Below are positions 26,448 to 37,800 of a stretch of 64,000 nucleotides of DNA, in pieces (the stretch's first letter is position 1; each line of letters starts with the position of its first letter). Position numbers and translations under genes: made by a program. This DNA comes from Betaproteobacteria bacterium (GTDB taxonomy: Bacteria > Pseudomonadota > Gammaproteobacteria > Burkholderiales > Rhodocyclaceae): assembly GCA_016709965.1 (NCBI GenBank), contig JADJLT010000004.1, positions 82,194 to 146,193 of the forward strand, in the 5' to 3' direction. The notes under the pieces are model-generated. The model ran no database searches and was not told the origin of the DNA. It worked only from the letters and a program-made list of their open reading frames with translations.

Positions 26448-26606
26448 CTAGATCTTGCCGAGCAGGAGCAGGACGAGCAGGATCATCAGGAGCAGTCCGA
26501 TGCCGCCGCTCGGTCCGTAGCCCCAGCCCCGACTGTGCGGCCAAGTTGGAATGGCACCGACCAATAGCAGGATAAGAACGATCAACAGAATGGTTCCCAG
26601 GGTCAT
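26448..26606 (-). CDS. DUF3309 small membrane protein
   Basis: 52 residues from an ATG after GGGAGAG: MTLGTILLIVLILLLVGAIP, then TWPHSRGWGYGPSGG and a second helix ending LLLLGKI. Two helices around a conserved WPHSRGWGYGPSG loop define DUF3309. Function unknown. First gene of the minus-strand small-protein group. Confidence 0.88.
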   Translation of the reverse strand: MTLGTILLIVLILLLVGAIPTWPHSRGWGYGPSGGIGLLLMILLVLLLLGKI

Positions 26607-26832
26607 TTCTCTCTCCCAATAATTTCAGGGCACAGACAATCTATGCCGTGGAGATCATGTTAGCGACACCAGGCGCAAGGTCTGTTCGCTAGCACACAGA
26701 GCTGGCCCCGTTTGTTTGGACAGGATTGCCACGGAGATAAGTGTAGCCCTGCGCTGGTAGCGTTATCCACGGTGGCGTCTGCCGAAGGTCCGTTTAGACC
26801 GTAGGCTGACGACGCGGTGGGTAACGCGGGGG

Positions 26833-27663
26833 TCATGCAGCCAAGCCTTTTGTCGGCAGGCCAGCGAAGTAAATCATATCCGGCGTCTTGCCACCAAATG
26901 ACTGATGCGGCCGCCGGGTGTTGTAGAACTGGATGTAGTTACCCAGACCTGCTTTTGCCGCCGAAACGCAGTCGTAGGCTTTGAGATACACCTCCTCGTA
27001 TTTGATACTTCGCCACAGCCGCTCGACAAAGACGTTATCGCGCCAGCAGCCTTTGCCATCCATGCTGATCTGGATACTGTTAGCTTTGAGCAGGCCGGTG
27101 AATTCGGCGCTGGTGAACTGACTGCCCTGATCCGTGTTGAAGATCTCCGGTCGGCCATAGCGAGTGATCGCCTCCTCAACCGCCTCAACACAGAAATCCG
27201 TGGTCAGCGTGTTGGAGAGCCGCCAGGCCAGCACCCGACGGCTATACCAGTCGATGACGGCACACAGATAAATGAAGCCCCGGCGCATCGGAATGTAGGT
27301 GATGTCGGTGGCCCAGACCTGGTTGGCCCGATCGATCACACGATTCCTGAGCAGATACGGGTAAATCGGATGCTTGGCATGTCGCTGACTGGTGTTGGGC
27401 TTGCGGTAAATTGCCTCGACGCCCATTTTATTCATCAGCGTCTGCACCCGTTTTCGACCGATGGCATGCCCGTCATGGCGCAGCAGATCCCGTAGCATCC
27501 GGCTGCCGGCAAAGGGGAACTCCAGGTGCAGCTCATCGATCCAGCGCATCAGCGCCAGATCTTCTGGCGAGACCGGTTCGGGCGTGTAATACGCCGTCGA
27601 GCGAGCAATGCCGAGAACCCGGCATTGCCGGACAACCGGAAGATCATGGCTGCGGTCGATCAT
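26833..27663 (-). CDS. IS3-family transposase OrfB (DDE integrase)
   Basis: 276 residues with an rve integrase core. First Asp in WATDITYIPMRRGFIYLCAV, second Asp in NTDQGSQFTSAEF, Glu in VERLWRSIKYEEVY. An HTH-like lead (MIDRSHDLPVVRQCRVLGIA) and the closing YNTRRPHQSFGG.TP motif are present, so it appears full length. In most IS3 elements OrfB is made as an OrfAB frameshift fusion; here its ATG overlaps the orfA stop as ATGA, so coupled initiation is also possible. Confidence 0.95.
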   Translation of the reverse strand: MIDRSHDLPVVRQCRVLGIARSTAYYTPEPVSPEDLALMRWIDELHLEFPFAGSRMLRDLLRHDGHAIGRKRVQTLMNKMGVEAIYRKPNTSQRHAKHPIYPYLLRNRVIDRANQVWATDITYIPMRRGFIYLCAVIDWYSRRVLAWRLSNTLTTDFCVEAVEEAITRYGRPEIFNTDQGSQFTSAEFTGLLKANSIQISMDGKGCWRDNVFVERLWRSIKYEEVYLKAYDCVSAAKAGLGNYIQFYNTRRPHQSFGGKTPDMIYFAGLPTKGLAA

Positions 27664-27962
27664 CGTCTTGCGCTCAGCATGCCCGCTTTGGTGAGCGCTT
27701 TTTCTAAAAAATCATTTTCCAGTGCCAGATCTGCGATCTTTAGCCGCATCGCTGTGGTGTCGGGTGAGTCGGCCTTGGCCCCGCTGTCACCGAAGACTTG
27801 CGATGAGCGCTCCAGCAACTGCGTTTTCCAGTCGGTGATCTGGTTGGGATGGACATCAAACTGCTGGGCCAACTCGGCCAGCGTCTTGTCCCCTCGCAAG
27901 GCGGCAATCGCCACCTTCGCCTTGAACTCCGGCGAGTGATTCCGCCGTTTCCTTCTCGTCAT
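27660..27962 (-). CDS. IS3-family transposase OrfA (HTH protein)
   Basis: 100 residues: an HTH region (HSPEFKAKVAIAALRGDKTL, then LAQQFDVHPNQITDWK) followed by a leucine-zipper-like helix (LKIADLALENDFLEKALTKA). It binds the terminal repeats and pairs with OrfB. A possible slippery run lies near the 3' end around 27700. Confidence 0.93.
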   Translation of the reverse strand: MTRRKRRNHSPEFKAKVAIAALRGDKTLAELAQQFDVHPNQITDWKTQLLERSSQVFGDSGAKADSPDTTAMRLKIADLALENDFLEKALTKAGMLSARR

Positions 27963-28171
27963 GCTCTTGCTCCTCAGTCAAGCCGCTACGCGGCCGTGGG
28001 TGAAGCAAGGCTATCACTTATCTTACTGTCCAAATTTCTGGGGCCAGCTCTCACAGACCGGAGATCGGGCGATGGGCAACATTGAATCAGTGCATGCAGC
28101 GTGCATCCCCTCCAGATAGGGTTGCCCCCCGTACTCCGTTTTTCCACCTTTTGAACCATTCAGGAGAAATC

Positions 28172-28450
28172 ATGACGACCGAAATCAGCAATATTCCAGG
28201 AATCACTGAAAGTCCGCAGGAAGCGCTTACTCGTGATTTCAAGAAAATCCTGGGCAAGGCAGACCACCTGCTAAGGGATGCCGGACACTCAGTTGCCGAA
28301 GAGTTTTCCGCAACACGCCACGCTATGTCAGAGAAGGCCAGCGGCGCTGCGAACGCCACGCAGGAATACGTGCTCGCCAACCCTTGGAAATTGGTCGCGG
28401 TGGCTGCCGCTGTCGGCATCTTCTTTGGCGCCTTGATCAGCCGCCGCTGA
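28172..28450 (+). CDS. DUF883 membrane-anchored ElaB/YqjD-like protein
   Basis: 92 residues from the ATG preceded by AGGAGAAATC; the longer upstream frame has no homology. Long helices (ALTRDFKKILGKADHLLRDA) are followed by a conserved C-terminal membrane anchor, YVLANPWKLVAVAAAVGIFF, ending GALISRR. E. coli relatives sit in the inner membrane, bind ribosomes and are induced in stationary phase. Confidence 0.92.
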   Translation: MTTEISNIPGITESPQEALTRDFKKILGKADHLLRDAGHSVAEEFSATRHAMSEKASGAANATQEYVLANPWKLVAVAAAVGIFFGALISRR

Positions 28451-28487
28451 TTCATGGATAGATATTCCAAAAAATCAGGAGCCACAA

Positions 28488-28775
28488 ATGTCCAGTGTCG
28501 GTTATCACGAACCGGTAAGCGAATTACCCGCCGAAACCCGCGACATGCATCGCGCGCTGGTTTCATTGATGGAGGAGCTGGAAGCCATCGACTGGTACAA
28601 CCAGCGTAGCGTCACCTGTCAGGACAGCGAGCTGAAGCGCATTCTCGAGCATAACCGCGATGAGGAAAAAGAGCATGCCGCCATGCTTCTGGCGTGGATA
28701 CAGCGCAAGGACGAGCATTTTTCGGGACAGCTAAGTGAATACCTATTTACCGGCAAATCGCTTGCTCACGACTGA
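28488..28775 (+). CDS. Encapsulated-ferritin-like protein
   Basis: 95 residues. The sequence closely follows the EncFtn family: LPAETRDMHRALVSLMEELE, then AIDWYNQR, and HNRDEEKEHAAMLLAWIQRK. The Glu residues of the first helix (MEELEAIDW) and the EEKEH cluster correspond to the ferroxidase ligands; decamer assembly forms the iron site between subunits. The protein ends LFTGKSLAHD, with no C-terminal encapsulin-targeting tail, and no encapsulin gene is in the window. It may handle iron without a shell. RBS AGGAG. Confidence 0.8.
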   Translation: MSSVGYHEPVSELPAETRDMHRALVSLMEELEAIDWYNQRSVTCQDSELKRILEHNRDEEKEHAAMLLAWIQRKDEHFSGQLSEYLFTGKSLAHD

Positions 28776-28813
28776 GTCGCCTTTGATTCTGAATTCTCGC
28801 TGGAAGGAAGGTA

Positions 28814-31206
28814 ATGACCAATGCTGCGCAGCATGTACTCCTGATTGAAGACGATGCCAATGACGCCAGCTTGATCGAAACAGTACTGGTGCACACGGGC
28901 GAGCAGCCGTATCCTGTCAAACGGGCGGCATGCCTGTCCGATGCACTGGTGCTTCTGGCCAAGGAACACTTCGAAATCATCCTGCTTGACCTCAGTCTGC
29001 CCGACGGATGCGGCATCGAGGTTTTTGCGCAGGTTTCGCGGGCAGCGCCGAGTGCCTTGATCCTCATTCTGAGTTCGCCGGCAGATGAGGAAACCGCGCG
29101 GCTGGCCGTGCAAAAAGGCGCCGACGATTATTTCGTCAAGGATCAGGTCGATGTCCACTGGTTGCCACGCACTATCAACTATCTGGTCGAGCGCAAGATA
29201 ACCCGACAAGCGTTGACGCTCAGTGAAGCGCGTTTTCGCGCCATGAGCGATGCGTCTCCGCTAGGTATCTTCGTTTCGGATATTGACGGTGAATGCGTCT
29301 ATACCAACGAGGCGTATCACAAGATATCCGGACTAAATCTGGAGCAGACGCTGGGCACCAACTGGAGCATGGCCATTCATCCTGATGACCGCCAGCGCGT
29401 CCTGCACGAATGGCGGTCCGCTGCACTGGGCGAAGCAAAGTTCAAGTCGGAAGCGCGTTTTTTGCGGGCTGATGGCAGCATCGTCTGGGCGCGGCTGAAG
29501 ATGCTTTGTTTGAGGAAAAGGAGCGCGCCCAGGTAACGCTTAATTCGATTGGTGATGCTGTCCTGACGACCAATCTACCGGGCAATGTGACTTACCTGAA
29601 TCTCGTCGCTGAAACGATGACTGGCTGGTCACTTGAAAAAGCCTTTGGCCGGCCACTCGCGGATGTTTTCAAAATCATCGATGGTGCCACGCACAAGGAT
29701 GCGCCGAATCCTGCCCAACTAGCCATACGCGAGAACCGTACAGTCGGTCTGGCGGCTGACAGTGTCCTGGTTCGTCGTGACGGCATTGAGTCGCCTATCG
29801 AGGATTCGGCGGCGCCCATCCATAACCGGGATGGCCAGGTGGCCGGTGCTGTCATCGTTTTTCACGATGTCAGCGAGTCGCGCGCCATGGCGCTGAAGAT
29901 GGCGCATCTGGCCCAGCATGATTTTCTGACCGGCTTGCCTAACCGGATGCTGCTGACCGAGCGGCTTTCACGAGCTATCGGGCAAGCCCGCCGGCACAGC
30001 AAACGGGTCGCCCTGATGTTTCTCGATCTCGATTATTTCAAGCACATCAATGATTCACTTGGGCACACGGTTGGCGACCTGTTGCTGCAAGTGGTGGCCG
30101 AGCGCCTGAAACTCTGCGTCCGTGATACCGACACGGTTTGCCGACAGGGTGGTGATGAGTTCGTCATCTTGCTTACTGAAATCGAGCAGACGCAGGATGC
30201 TGCGCCGATCGCCGAAAAACTCCTGGCAGCCTTCGCCGAACCTTGCGTGCTTGGTGGGCATGAGCTTCACATCACCCTCAGTATCGGTATCGCCATCTAT
30301 CCCGACGATGGACAGGATGCCGATGAAGTGATGAAAAACGCTGATACAGCGATGTATCACGCCAAGGCCAGCGGCCGGAACAACTACCAGTTTTTTGCGA
30401 CAGAGATGAATACCCGCGCTGTCCAGCGGCTGTTTATAAAGGGCAACCTGCGTCGCGCCTTGAAACAGAACGAGTTCCTGCTTTACTACCAACCCAAGAT
30501 TGATCTCTCCACCGGGCTGATGATCGGTAGCGAAGCCCTGATACGCTGGAAAGATCCGGAGCATGGGCTGATCTATCCCAATCAGTTCGTGCCGATCGCC
30601 GAAGAGTCGGGCTTGATCGTGCCGATTGGTAGTTGGGTGCTGCGCGAAGCCTGCCGCCAGGTTTGTGCCTGGCAGGATTCCGGATTATTGGTGGTGCCGG
30701 TTGCCGTCAATATTTCGGCGGTCGAGTTTCGCCACAAGAACTTTATCGAGGGCGTGGCGCTGATCCTCTCGGAAACCGGCATGCTGCCCAGTTATCTTGA
30801 ACTGGAATTGACCGAAAGCATCCTGATGCAGGATGCGAAATCCTCAGAATTCGTTCTCGAATCGCTGAAAGCGATGGGCATGCAACTGGCCATCGACGAC
30901 TTTGGGACCGGCTATTCAAGCCTGAGTTATCTGAAGCGTTTTCCGATCAATACGCTGAAGATCGACCAGTCGTTTGTCCGCGATATCGCTGACGACGCCG
31001 ATGATGCCAGTATCGTCAGCGCGATGATTGGTATGGGGAAAAGCCTCAAGCAGCGCGTCATTGCCGAAGGGGTCGAAACCGAAGCGCAGCTTTCCTTCCT
31101 GCGCGCCCTGCAATGTGATGAAGGGCAGGGCTTTCTGTTCGGACATCCCTTGCCTGCCGAAGAGTTTGAGCGCCTGTTGCTGAAAGTACAGGAATTGCCA
31201 GGGTAG
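28814..31206 (+). pseudogene. REC-PAS-PAS-GGDEF-EAL signalling protein with internal deletion and frameshift
   Basis: The first frame (28814-29536) has a receiver domain (LLIEDDANDA, phospho-Asp in ILLDLSLPD) and a PAS domain up to DGSIVWARL. The second frame (29506-31206) starts with EEKERAQVTLNSIGDAVL, a second PAS, then an intact GGDEF (CRQGGDEFVILL) and EAL domain (EALIRW, AIDDFGTGYSS, EGVETEAQ). The usual PAC end and linker between the PAS domains is missing and the frame changes near 29500. A small deletion with frameshift best explains this. The intact relative would make or degrade cyclic-di-GMP. The C-terminal part could be made alone only from a TTG with no good RBS. Confidence 0.8.
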
Positions 31207-31240
31207 AGCGTGCGATGCCTGCCATCGTGCTTCCCCAAAA

Positions 31241-31279
31241 CTTTCAAAATTAGCTGTTTTTTCCGGTTGACCGTGGCGC
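31241..31279 (+). repeat. Dispersed repeat, copy 2
   Basis: Starts CTTTCAAAATTAGCTG and continues with TTTTTTCCGGTTGACCGTGG. Intergenic, 40 bases after the EAL gene. The AATTTTGGCC half is degraded compared with other copies. Confidence 0.6.
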
Positions 31280-31454
31280 TACTGACGGACCCCTTGTTGT
31301 AGCAACGCGCTTCACGGCCAGATTGGCTATGTGTTCCACCACACCGACGCCTTAATCCCAGCCAAGTAGTCTCTGCAATTGAAACGTCAGCGCTCTATCA
31401 AAGGAGCGGTGCCGGAGTCAGCAAAACCTGTCTTTCACTTATCAGGAGTTCAAT

Positions 31455-31769
31455 ATGAATAAATTCACTCGCTATCTATCCGCCATGTTCATGGCACTGA
31501 CCCTGCTCACCGCCGTCGGTTGCGCATCAACGTCCAAGTCCGAAGGTACGGGCGAATACGTTGATGACGTGATGATCACGAGCAAGGTCAAAGCCGCCAT
31601 TCTTGGCGAATCCAGTCTGAAATCAGCTGAAATCAACGTTGAAACATTCAAGGGCGTGGTCCAGCTGAGTGGCTTCGTCAGTTCGCAGGCCGCAGCCAAC
31701 AAGGCCGTCGAATTGACCCGTGCAGTCAAGGGCGTGAGCTCAGTCAAGAATGACATGCGCGTCAAGTAA
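31455..31769 (+). CDS. BON-domain lipoprotein
   Basis: 104 residues. Lipobox TAVGC (Cys at 23), then one BON domain (DDVMITSKVKAAILGESSLK, KGVVQLSGFVSS, RAVKGVSSVKNDMRVK). OsmY-like envelope protein, probably attached to the membrane. RBS CAGGAG precedes the ATG. Two hairpins follow its stop. Confidence 0.9.
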   Translation: MNKFTRYLSAMFMALTLLTAVGCASTSKSEGTGEYVDDVMITSKVKAAILGESSLKSAEINVETFKGVVQLSGFVSSQAAANKAVELTRAVKGVSSVKNDMRVK

Positions 31770-31778
31770 TTGACGATC

Positions 31779-31819
31779 ATCCTGCCGGCAATTGTTGGGA
31801 TTGGATCAGGCGGCAGGAT
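31779..31819 (+). terminator. Hairpin after BON gene
   Basis: ATCCTGCCG and CGGCAGGAT arms (9 bases, perfect) around a 23-base loop. No T-run, so alone it would be a poor terminator; it may protect the transcript 3' end. Confidence 0.4.
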
Positions 31820-31829
31820 CGATGTACTC

Positions 31830-31863
31830 AATCTCACGATGCGCAAACATCGTGAGATTTTTT
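31830..31863 (+). terminator. Strong intrinsic terminator directly before the glucan synthase start
   Basis: Perfect 12-base arms AATCTCACGATG / CATCGTGAGATT, loop CGCAAA, then a T-run. It ends only 4 bases before the ATG at 31868, which argues against readthrough from the BON gene and against a conventional leader for the next gene. Confidence 0.8.
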
Positions 31864-31867
31864 GCTT

Positions 31868-34800
31868 ATGGGAAGGCGATTCAATTTGAAATCCGGCCAA
31901 TCGTTTGTTGAGTACCTTCGCAAACTGGGAAGCAGCTTTAACGATAGCGACCAGACATCCACACCGCCAGGTGAAGAAGCCCCGATGCGGGCGGCCTTGT
32001 ACAGCGCCGATCAAATGGCGCAGCACGGCAAGGCACTCGCCGCAGAGCACCGGCTCGCCACCGGCAGTATCACGGACCGTCTGCTTGGTCGTCTGGCCGA
32101 CAACGAAAATACGCTGGTCGATGTTTGTCGCCAACTGACTTCCGTCGCCATTGAAAAACGCAGGGTTACCCCGGCCGGCGAATGGCTGCTCGATAATTTT
32201 TACCTGATCGAGGAGCAGATTCGCACGGCCAAGCGGCATTTGCCCAAAGGCTACAGCCGCGAGTTGCCACGCTTGGGCAGTGGGCCGTCGACCGGGCATC
32301 CGCGGGTTTACGATATCGCGCTGGAAACCGTCGCGCATGGTGACGGGCGGGTTGATCCAGAAACACTGGGCCGCTTCGTCGCCGCCTATCAAACTGTCAC
32401 GGAACTCCGTTTGGGCGAGTTGTGGGCGATACCTATCATGCTGCGCCTGGCTGTGATTGAGAACCTGCGCCGGGTTGGCGTACACATCGCCACTGGCTGG
32501 GATGAGCGCAACCTGGCCGAATTGTGGGCGGACCGGATGATCGAGGCCGCCGAGCATGATCCGAAGAACCTGATCCTGACTATCGCCGACATGGCACGCT
32601 CAAAGCCGCCGATGGTCAGCGCCTTTGTCGCCGAACTGGCGCGTCGGCTGCAGGGGCGAGGCCCGTCGCTGGCTTTGCCGCTGACCTGGATCGAACAACA
32701 TCTGGCTGAATCCGGCCAGAGCATCGCCCGGATGGTGCAGACCGAGAACCAGTTGCAGGCAGCCGACCAGGTGTCGATCAGCAACAGCATTGGTAGCCTG
32801 CGTGTCATCGGGGCGATGGATTGGCAGAGCTTTGTCGAAACCCATAGTATCGTCGAGCAGATGCTGCTTGATGATCCTGGCGGCATTTATGGGGCGATGG
32901 ATTTCGCGACGCGCGACCGCTATCGCCATGCGACCGAAGCGATTGCCCGCAAGAGCCATCTATCCGAAGGCGCACTGGCTACCCGGGTAGTTGAGCTGGC
33001 ACGTGGCGCTGCCCTGGCCGGCGTAGATGAGCCGGCCGGACACGTTGGTTATTACCTGATTGGCCGCGGTTTGCCACAGCTGGAAGACGCAATCGGGGTT
33101 TTTCACTCCTTCCCGGAGAGCATGTGCCGGGCGGCGGCTAGACTGCCACTGACGATCTACCTTGGCGGTATTGCGGTCATCGCCGGCCTGCTTTCAAGCA
33201 GCCTGCTCATTCGGTCCATGGCGGTCGGTTTACCGCTGTGGGCGATAATTTTGCTTGGTCTGGTCGCTATGGTGGCGACCAGCCAACTGGCCGTTTCGTT
33301 GATGAACTGGCTGGCCAGCCTGCTGGTGGCGCCGCATCCGCTGCCAAAAATGGATTTCTCCGAGGGCATCCCGCCTGCCTGGAGAGCGCTGGTGGTGGTG
33401 CCAACCATGTTGACCAGTGCGGCCGGCATCGACAGCTTGATCGAGGCGCTGGAGGTCAGGTTCCTGGCCAATCGCGATCCCAGTCTGCACTTTGCATTGC
33501 TCACCGATTTTCTCGATGCCGGACAGGAGTCCTTACCGGGAGATGCAGCCCTGATGCAGTTGGCGGCTGAAAAGATCGACGCACTGAATTTGAAATATGG
33601 GCAAAAAATCGGGTCGACCGTAGCAAGCATCTTTTTCCTGTTCCATCGGCCGCGCCGCTGGAATGCGCAGGAACGCGTGTGGATGGGCTACGAGCGTAAG
33701 CGCGGCAAGCTGGCCGATCTGAATTCGCTGCTGATGAGTGGCATGCGCGACGGCTTTTCGCTGATCGTTGGCGATACTGCTGCGCTGGCCGGGACGCGCT
33801 ATGTCATCACTCTGGATACCGATACCCAGTTGCCGCGCGATACGGCGCGGCAGTTTGTTGGAACGATGGCGCATCCGCTCAACCACCCCCGTTTTGACGA
33901 CAAGCTGCAGCGTGTTGTCAGCGGCTACGGCATTCTACAGCCGCGCGTTTCGGTCAGCCTGCCGGGCACCAATCGCTCGCTGCTCGCCCGCCTGTATGGC
34001 GGCGAACCGGGTATCGATCCGTACACCCGCGCCGTCTCCGATGTTTATCAGGATGTCTTTGGCGAGGGCTCGTTTACCGGCAAGGGCATTTACGATATCG
34101 CGGCTTTTGAACGTGCGCTGGGGCGCTGTTTCCCGGAAAACCGCATTCTCAGCCACGACCTGCTCGAAGGTTGCTACGCCCGGGCCGGCCTGCTCAGCGA
34201 TGTGCAGCTATACGAAGATTGCCCGGCCAGTTACCGGGCTGACGTCATTCGTCGTCAGCGCTGGCTGCGTGGCGATTGGCAACTGGCCAGCTGGTTGTTC
34301 CGGCGGGTGCCAGGCGAGGGCATGTGCCGGCATAAGAATCCGCTATCGACGCTATCGCAGTGGAAACTGATCGACAACCTGCGGCGCAGTCTCGTACCGG
34401 CTGCGCTGAGCGTACTTTTGGTGCTTGGTTGGACGGTGCTGGCGCCTGTCGCCTGGTGGACGCTGTCGATACTCGGCATCCTGATCGTGCCACCGATTTT
34501 TGCCGCCTTGCTCGATGCCATCCGCCAGCCCGATGAAATCCTGCTGCGCCAGCATCTGGCCGCCGTGGCCAGCTCGGCCTGGCGCCATTTCCGACAGCTT
34601 GGTTTCGAACTGGCCTGTCTGCCTTACGAAGCATTTTTCAGCCTCGGCGCCATCATTCGCACGACCTGGCGGCTGTTGGTATCACATCGTCGCCTGCTCG
34701 AATGGAACCCATCGAGCGAGGTCGAACGCCAGTTGGCCGGACGCCCCCGTAGCGAACTGGCCGATTCTCTGCGAAGTATGTGGCTTGGCCCATTGCTGGC

Positions 34801-37800
34801 CATCGCGCTTGGCGCCTGGCTGTTTGTCGCCAATCCGGAAATATTGGACATCGCCGGTCCAGTCCTGATGCTCTGGTTTGCCTCGCCCTTCCTGGCCTGG
34901 TGGCTCAGTCGCCCGCTGGCTGCGCACAAGGCGCGCCTGAGCGCCGAACAAGGCTTGTTCCTGCGCCGGATTGCCCGACGCACCTGGGCTTTCTTTGACC
35001 ATTTCGTCGGCCCGAACGACAACTGGATGGCACCGGACAATTATCAGGAGTACCGGGTCGCTGCCATCGCCCACCGCACCTCGCCGACCAATATGGGGCT
35101 CACCCTGCTGGCCAACCTGAGTGCCTGGGATTTCGGCTACATCCCGACCGGCAAACTGCTTGAGCGTACTGCCAACACGCTGCGCACCATGCTCGGTCTG
35201 GAGCGTTGCCGCGGCCATTTCTACAACTGGTACGACACGCAGACCCTGCAAGCCTTGCCCTTGCTCTATATATCGACGGTCGACAGCGGAAATCTGGCCG
35301 GGCACCTGTTAACCCTGCGTGGCGGCCTGCTCGAACTGGCCGACGCACCCATATTGCAGCCGCGATTGCTGGCTGGCCTGAACGATACGCTCGGCCTGCT
35401 CGCCGAAACGGCCGACGATGCGGTTGCCGATTCGCTGTCCACCCTGCGTCAGGCGCTGGATACCGCGCTGCTCAATCCGCCGCAGACCGTGGTGGCGATG
35501 GCTGGCCTGCTGCAGCAGCTGGGCGAGGGCGCCGACAAATTGCTGGCCGAGGTAGACGCCAGCCGCTTGCCGGTTGATGACGTCCTGCCTGACAGCGAGT
35601 CGGCTGAATGGGCTCAGGCGCTCGTCGGCCAACTGGCCGAATCGCGCGCCGAACTGGAACAGCTGGCGCCCTGGTTGAGCCTGCCACCACCCCCCGCCGG
35701 GCTGGAAGTCTTTGCCCGGATCGCCAACGAAGCCGACCTGCCGACGCTACGTAGTCTGGCCAGGCTGGCGACCGAACGCTGCCCCGATATCGAGACTCAC
35801 CTCGCCACGGACCTGAATGCCGACCAACGCGCCTGGCTGGTGGAACTTTCGCACCAGATCGTTCTGGCCGGCAATGTCGCCACCCAACGAATCGCCCACA
35901 TTGACGCGCTCGCCGAGCAATCCGGAGAGTTGGCGCAGATGGATTACGGTTTCCTGTTCGACAAGACGCGACATCTGCTAAGCATTGGCTACAACGTCAC
36001 CGAGCACCGGGTCGATTGCAGTTACTACGATCTGCTCGCCTCGGAAGCCCGGCTGTGCAACTTTGTCGCCATCGCTCAGGGACAATTGCCCCAGGAAAGC
36101 TGGTTTTCACTCGGCCGTCTGCTGACTGGCACCGGCGGCGAACCAGCCTTGCTGTCATGGAGCGGCTCGATGTTCGAGTACTTGATGCCGATGCTGGTCA
36201 TGCCCACCTACGAAAACACCTTGCTCGACCAGACCTGCAAGGCGGCAGTAGCAAGGCAGATCGAATATGGCAAACAGCGCAGGGTGCCGTGGGGGGTTTC
36301 CGAGTCGGGTTACAACACCGTCGATCTGCACCTCAACTATCAGTACCGTGCTTTTGGCGTGCCTGGGCTGGGCTTGAAGCGTGGCTTGGCCGAAGATCTG
36401 GTTATCGCACCGTATGCCACGGCGCTGGCCTTGATGGTGGCGCCAGAAGCGGCCTGCCTCAATCTGCAGCGCATGGCTGACCAAGGCTTTGTCGGTAAAT
36501 ATGGCTTCTTCGAAGCCATCGATTACACGCCTGTTCGCCAGCGACGTGGCCAATCACATGTCGTTGTGCGTTCCTTCATGGCCCACCATCAGGGCATGAG
36601 TCTGCTGGCCCTGTCTTACCTTCTGCTCAATCAGCCGATGCAGCGGCGCTTTGTTGCTGATCGCCTGTTTCAGGCCGTCCTGCTGTTGCTTCAGGAACGT
36701 ATTCCCAAAGCCACGACGCTATTCGCGCACACGGCTGAGCTGGCCGATGTACGTTTGGGGGCGGAAGCCGAAATATCGCCCATCCGCGTCTTCACCACCC
36801 CGGATACGCCGGTACCGGAAGTTCAGTTGCTATCGAATGGCCGCTACCACGTCATGGTGACCAATGCCGGCGGTGGCTACAGCCGCTGGAACGAACTGGC
36901 CATCACCCGCTGGCGCGAAGACGGCACCCGCGATAATTGGGGTAATTTCTGCTACATCCGCGACCTGCCCAGCAGCACCGTCTGGTCCACCACTTTCCAG
37001 CCGACACTCAAACGTCCGGATCACTACGAGGCGATCTTCTCCGAAGGACGCGCCGAATTCCGTCGGCGCGATTCCTTGAACAGTGGGGAAGGGGTGTTCG
37101 AAACCTATACCGATATCGTCGTATCGCCAGAGGACGATATCGAACTGCGCCGGACCAAGATCACCAATCTTTCGCGCCAGCGCCGCGAGATCGAAGTCAC
37201 CAGCTACGCCGAGGTGGTTATCGCGCCGTCAGCGGCCGATGAGCTGCACCCCGCTTTCAGTAACCTGTTTGTGCAGAGCGAGATTCTGCACGGGCAAAAT
37301 GCCGTGCTGTGCATGCGTCGACCGCGTTCGCTTGACGAGCAGGCGCCGACGATGCTGCACCTGATGGCCGTTCATGATGCCAAGTCGCTGGCCGTTTCGG
37401 CTGAAACGGATCGTTCGCGCTTCATCGGGCGAACTCGCAGCGCGGCCAATCCGCTGGCCATGGAGCAAGCTGGCCAGCTGTCCGGGTCCGAGGGCTCGGT
37501 GCTCGATCCCATCGTCGCCATTCGCCATCGCATTGTGCTTGAGCCGGAGCAGTCGGTAACCATCGATATGGTGACGGGCATCGCTGAAACCCGCGCCGTG
37601 GCACTTGATCTGGTCGAGAAGTATCAGGATCGGCATCTGGCCGACCGCGTTTTCGAATTGACCTGGACGCATAGCCAGGTCGTTCTCCGCCAGCTCAATG
37701 CCAGCGAGGCCGACGCCCAGCTTTACGCGCGCCTGGCCGGTTCGATCATTCATGCCAACGCCTCGCTGCGCGCCGATGCCTCGGTGCTGATCCGCAACCA

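Larger units (their letters stand above)
26698..28051 (-). mobile_element. Complete IS3-family insertion sequence
   Basis: 1354 bases with terminal inverted repeats that begin AGAGCTGGCCCC at both ends and share a further TTTGGACAG block. The bases just outside are CAC on both sides (26695-26697 and 28052-28054), consistent with the 3-base target duplication of IS3 elements. It contains intact overlapping orfA and orfB on the minus strand. It separates the DUF3309/BON group from DUF883 and may have split one stress cluster. Confidence 0.9.
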
